From NCBI GenBank assembly GCA_050181465.1, contig JBFXDD010000054.1, positions 1 to 24,590 of the forward strand: DNA of 24,590 nt, written 5' to 3'. A program made the translations under genes and the position numbers. The notes under the pieces are model-generated. The model was not told the DNA's origin, did not search any database, and worked only from the letters and a program-made list of their open reading frames with translations. Below, in pieces: positions 24,470 to 24,590 of the stretch (position 1 is its first letter; each line of letters opens with the position of its first letter). The stretch comes from JACRLW01 sp050181465 (GTDB taxonomy: Bacteria; Planctomycetota; UBA1135; UBA2386).

Positions 24470-24590
24470 CCCGGACTCTTCGTGAACGTCTGCTGCGATC
24501 GCCACAAGTCGCGCCCGGCGGCGTCGCTACGTCGGCTCCTCCCTGGCAGCGTAGCTACAGCTACGCTTCGGTCGTCGACCGACGTAGCTC
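24466..24590 (+). repeat. 184-bp quasi-palindromic element, copy F (cut by window end)
   Basis: Head-to-tail with copy E, sharing CTAG at 24466-24469. The junction is the perfect palindrome GTCCGGGCTAGCCCGGAC at 24459-24476. The visible 125 bases are nearly identical to copy E; the hairpin reads GCGTAGCTACAGCTACGC. This similarity suggests recent duplication. The right third lies beyond the window. Confidence 0.88.

Overview
The window is GC-rich, densely coded and chromosomal in character. It encodes an LolCDE-type lipoprotein-release transporter, a SurA-like periplasmic isomerase and a probable lipoprotein, so the host is a diderm bacterium. The VWA/amidotransferase-like protein with very proline-rich linkers, the frequent GTG and TTG starts and the weak Shine-Dalgarno usage would fit a Planctomycetota lineage. 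That placement is a low-to-moderate confidence inference. No tRNA, rRNA, CRISPR array, phage gene or recognisable transposase gene was seen.

Layout: (1) 12-375 holds two tandem copies of a 184-bp quasi-palindromic element bounded by CTAG/TTAG. A third, inverted copy lies at 2952-3135, a decayed copy at 9129-9310, and two more tandem copies at 24286-24590 (the last cut by the window edge). (2) 377-9118, plus strand: a membrane-anchored VWA protein (bracketed by inverted element copies, one of which supplies its stop codon), a probable lipoprotein, the tRNA hydroxylase MiaE, a lipase-like alpha/beta hydrolase, succinate dehydrogenase sdhC-sdhA-sdhB with overlapping ends, and a MogA/MoaB-type molybdopterin adenylyltransferase. 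(3) 9316-20908, minus strand: a tightly packed run of twelve genes, read from 20908 downwards. These are an iscR-iscS fusion, iscU, iscA, hscB, hscA, fdx, trmB, a Rieske ferredoxin, lysS, and a LolCDE-type transporter (permease, ATPase, permease). Many junctions are ATGA or GTGA stop/start overlaps. (4) 21081-22034, divergent from the isc operon: a YgfZ-type folate-binding Fe-S protein. (5) 22010-24237, minus strand: a SurA-like PPIase followed by an IolB/KduI-like cupin, the latter overlapping the end of ygfZ convergently.

How it works together: the centre is a complete ISC iron-sulfur cluster factory (desulfurase, scaffold, A-type carrier, HscA/HscB chaperones, ferredoxin) with YgfZ divergent from it. 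Users or relatives of Fe-S chemistry (SdhB, the Rieske protein, and MiaE, which acts after the Fe-S enzyme MiaB) lie in the same window. The most unusual gene is the fusion of the Rrf2/IscR sensor-repressor to the IscS cysteine desulfurase in one 613-residue polypeptide, with a histidine-rich insertion inside the cluster-binding loop of the sensor. The most unusual non-coding signal is the 184-bp element. It looks like a miniature inverted-repeat element targeting CTAG, shows a base-pair-preserving difference between copies, and is placed at gene boundaries.
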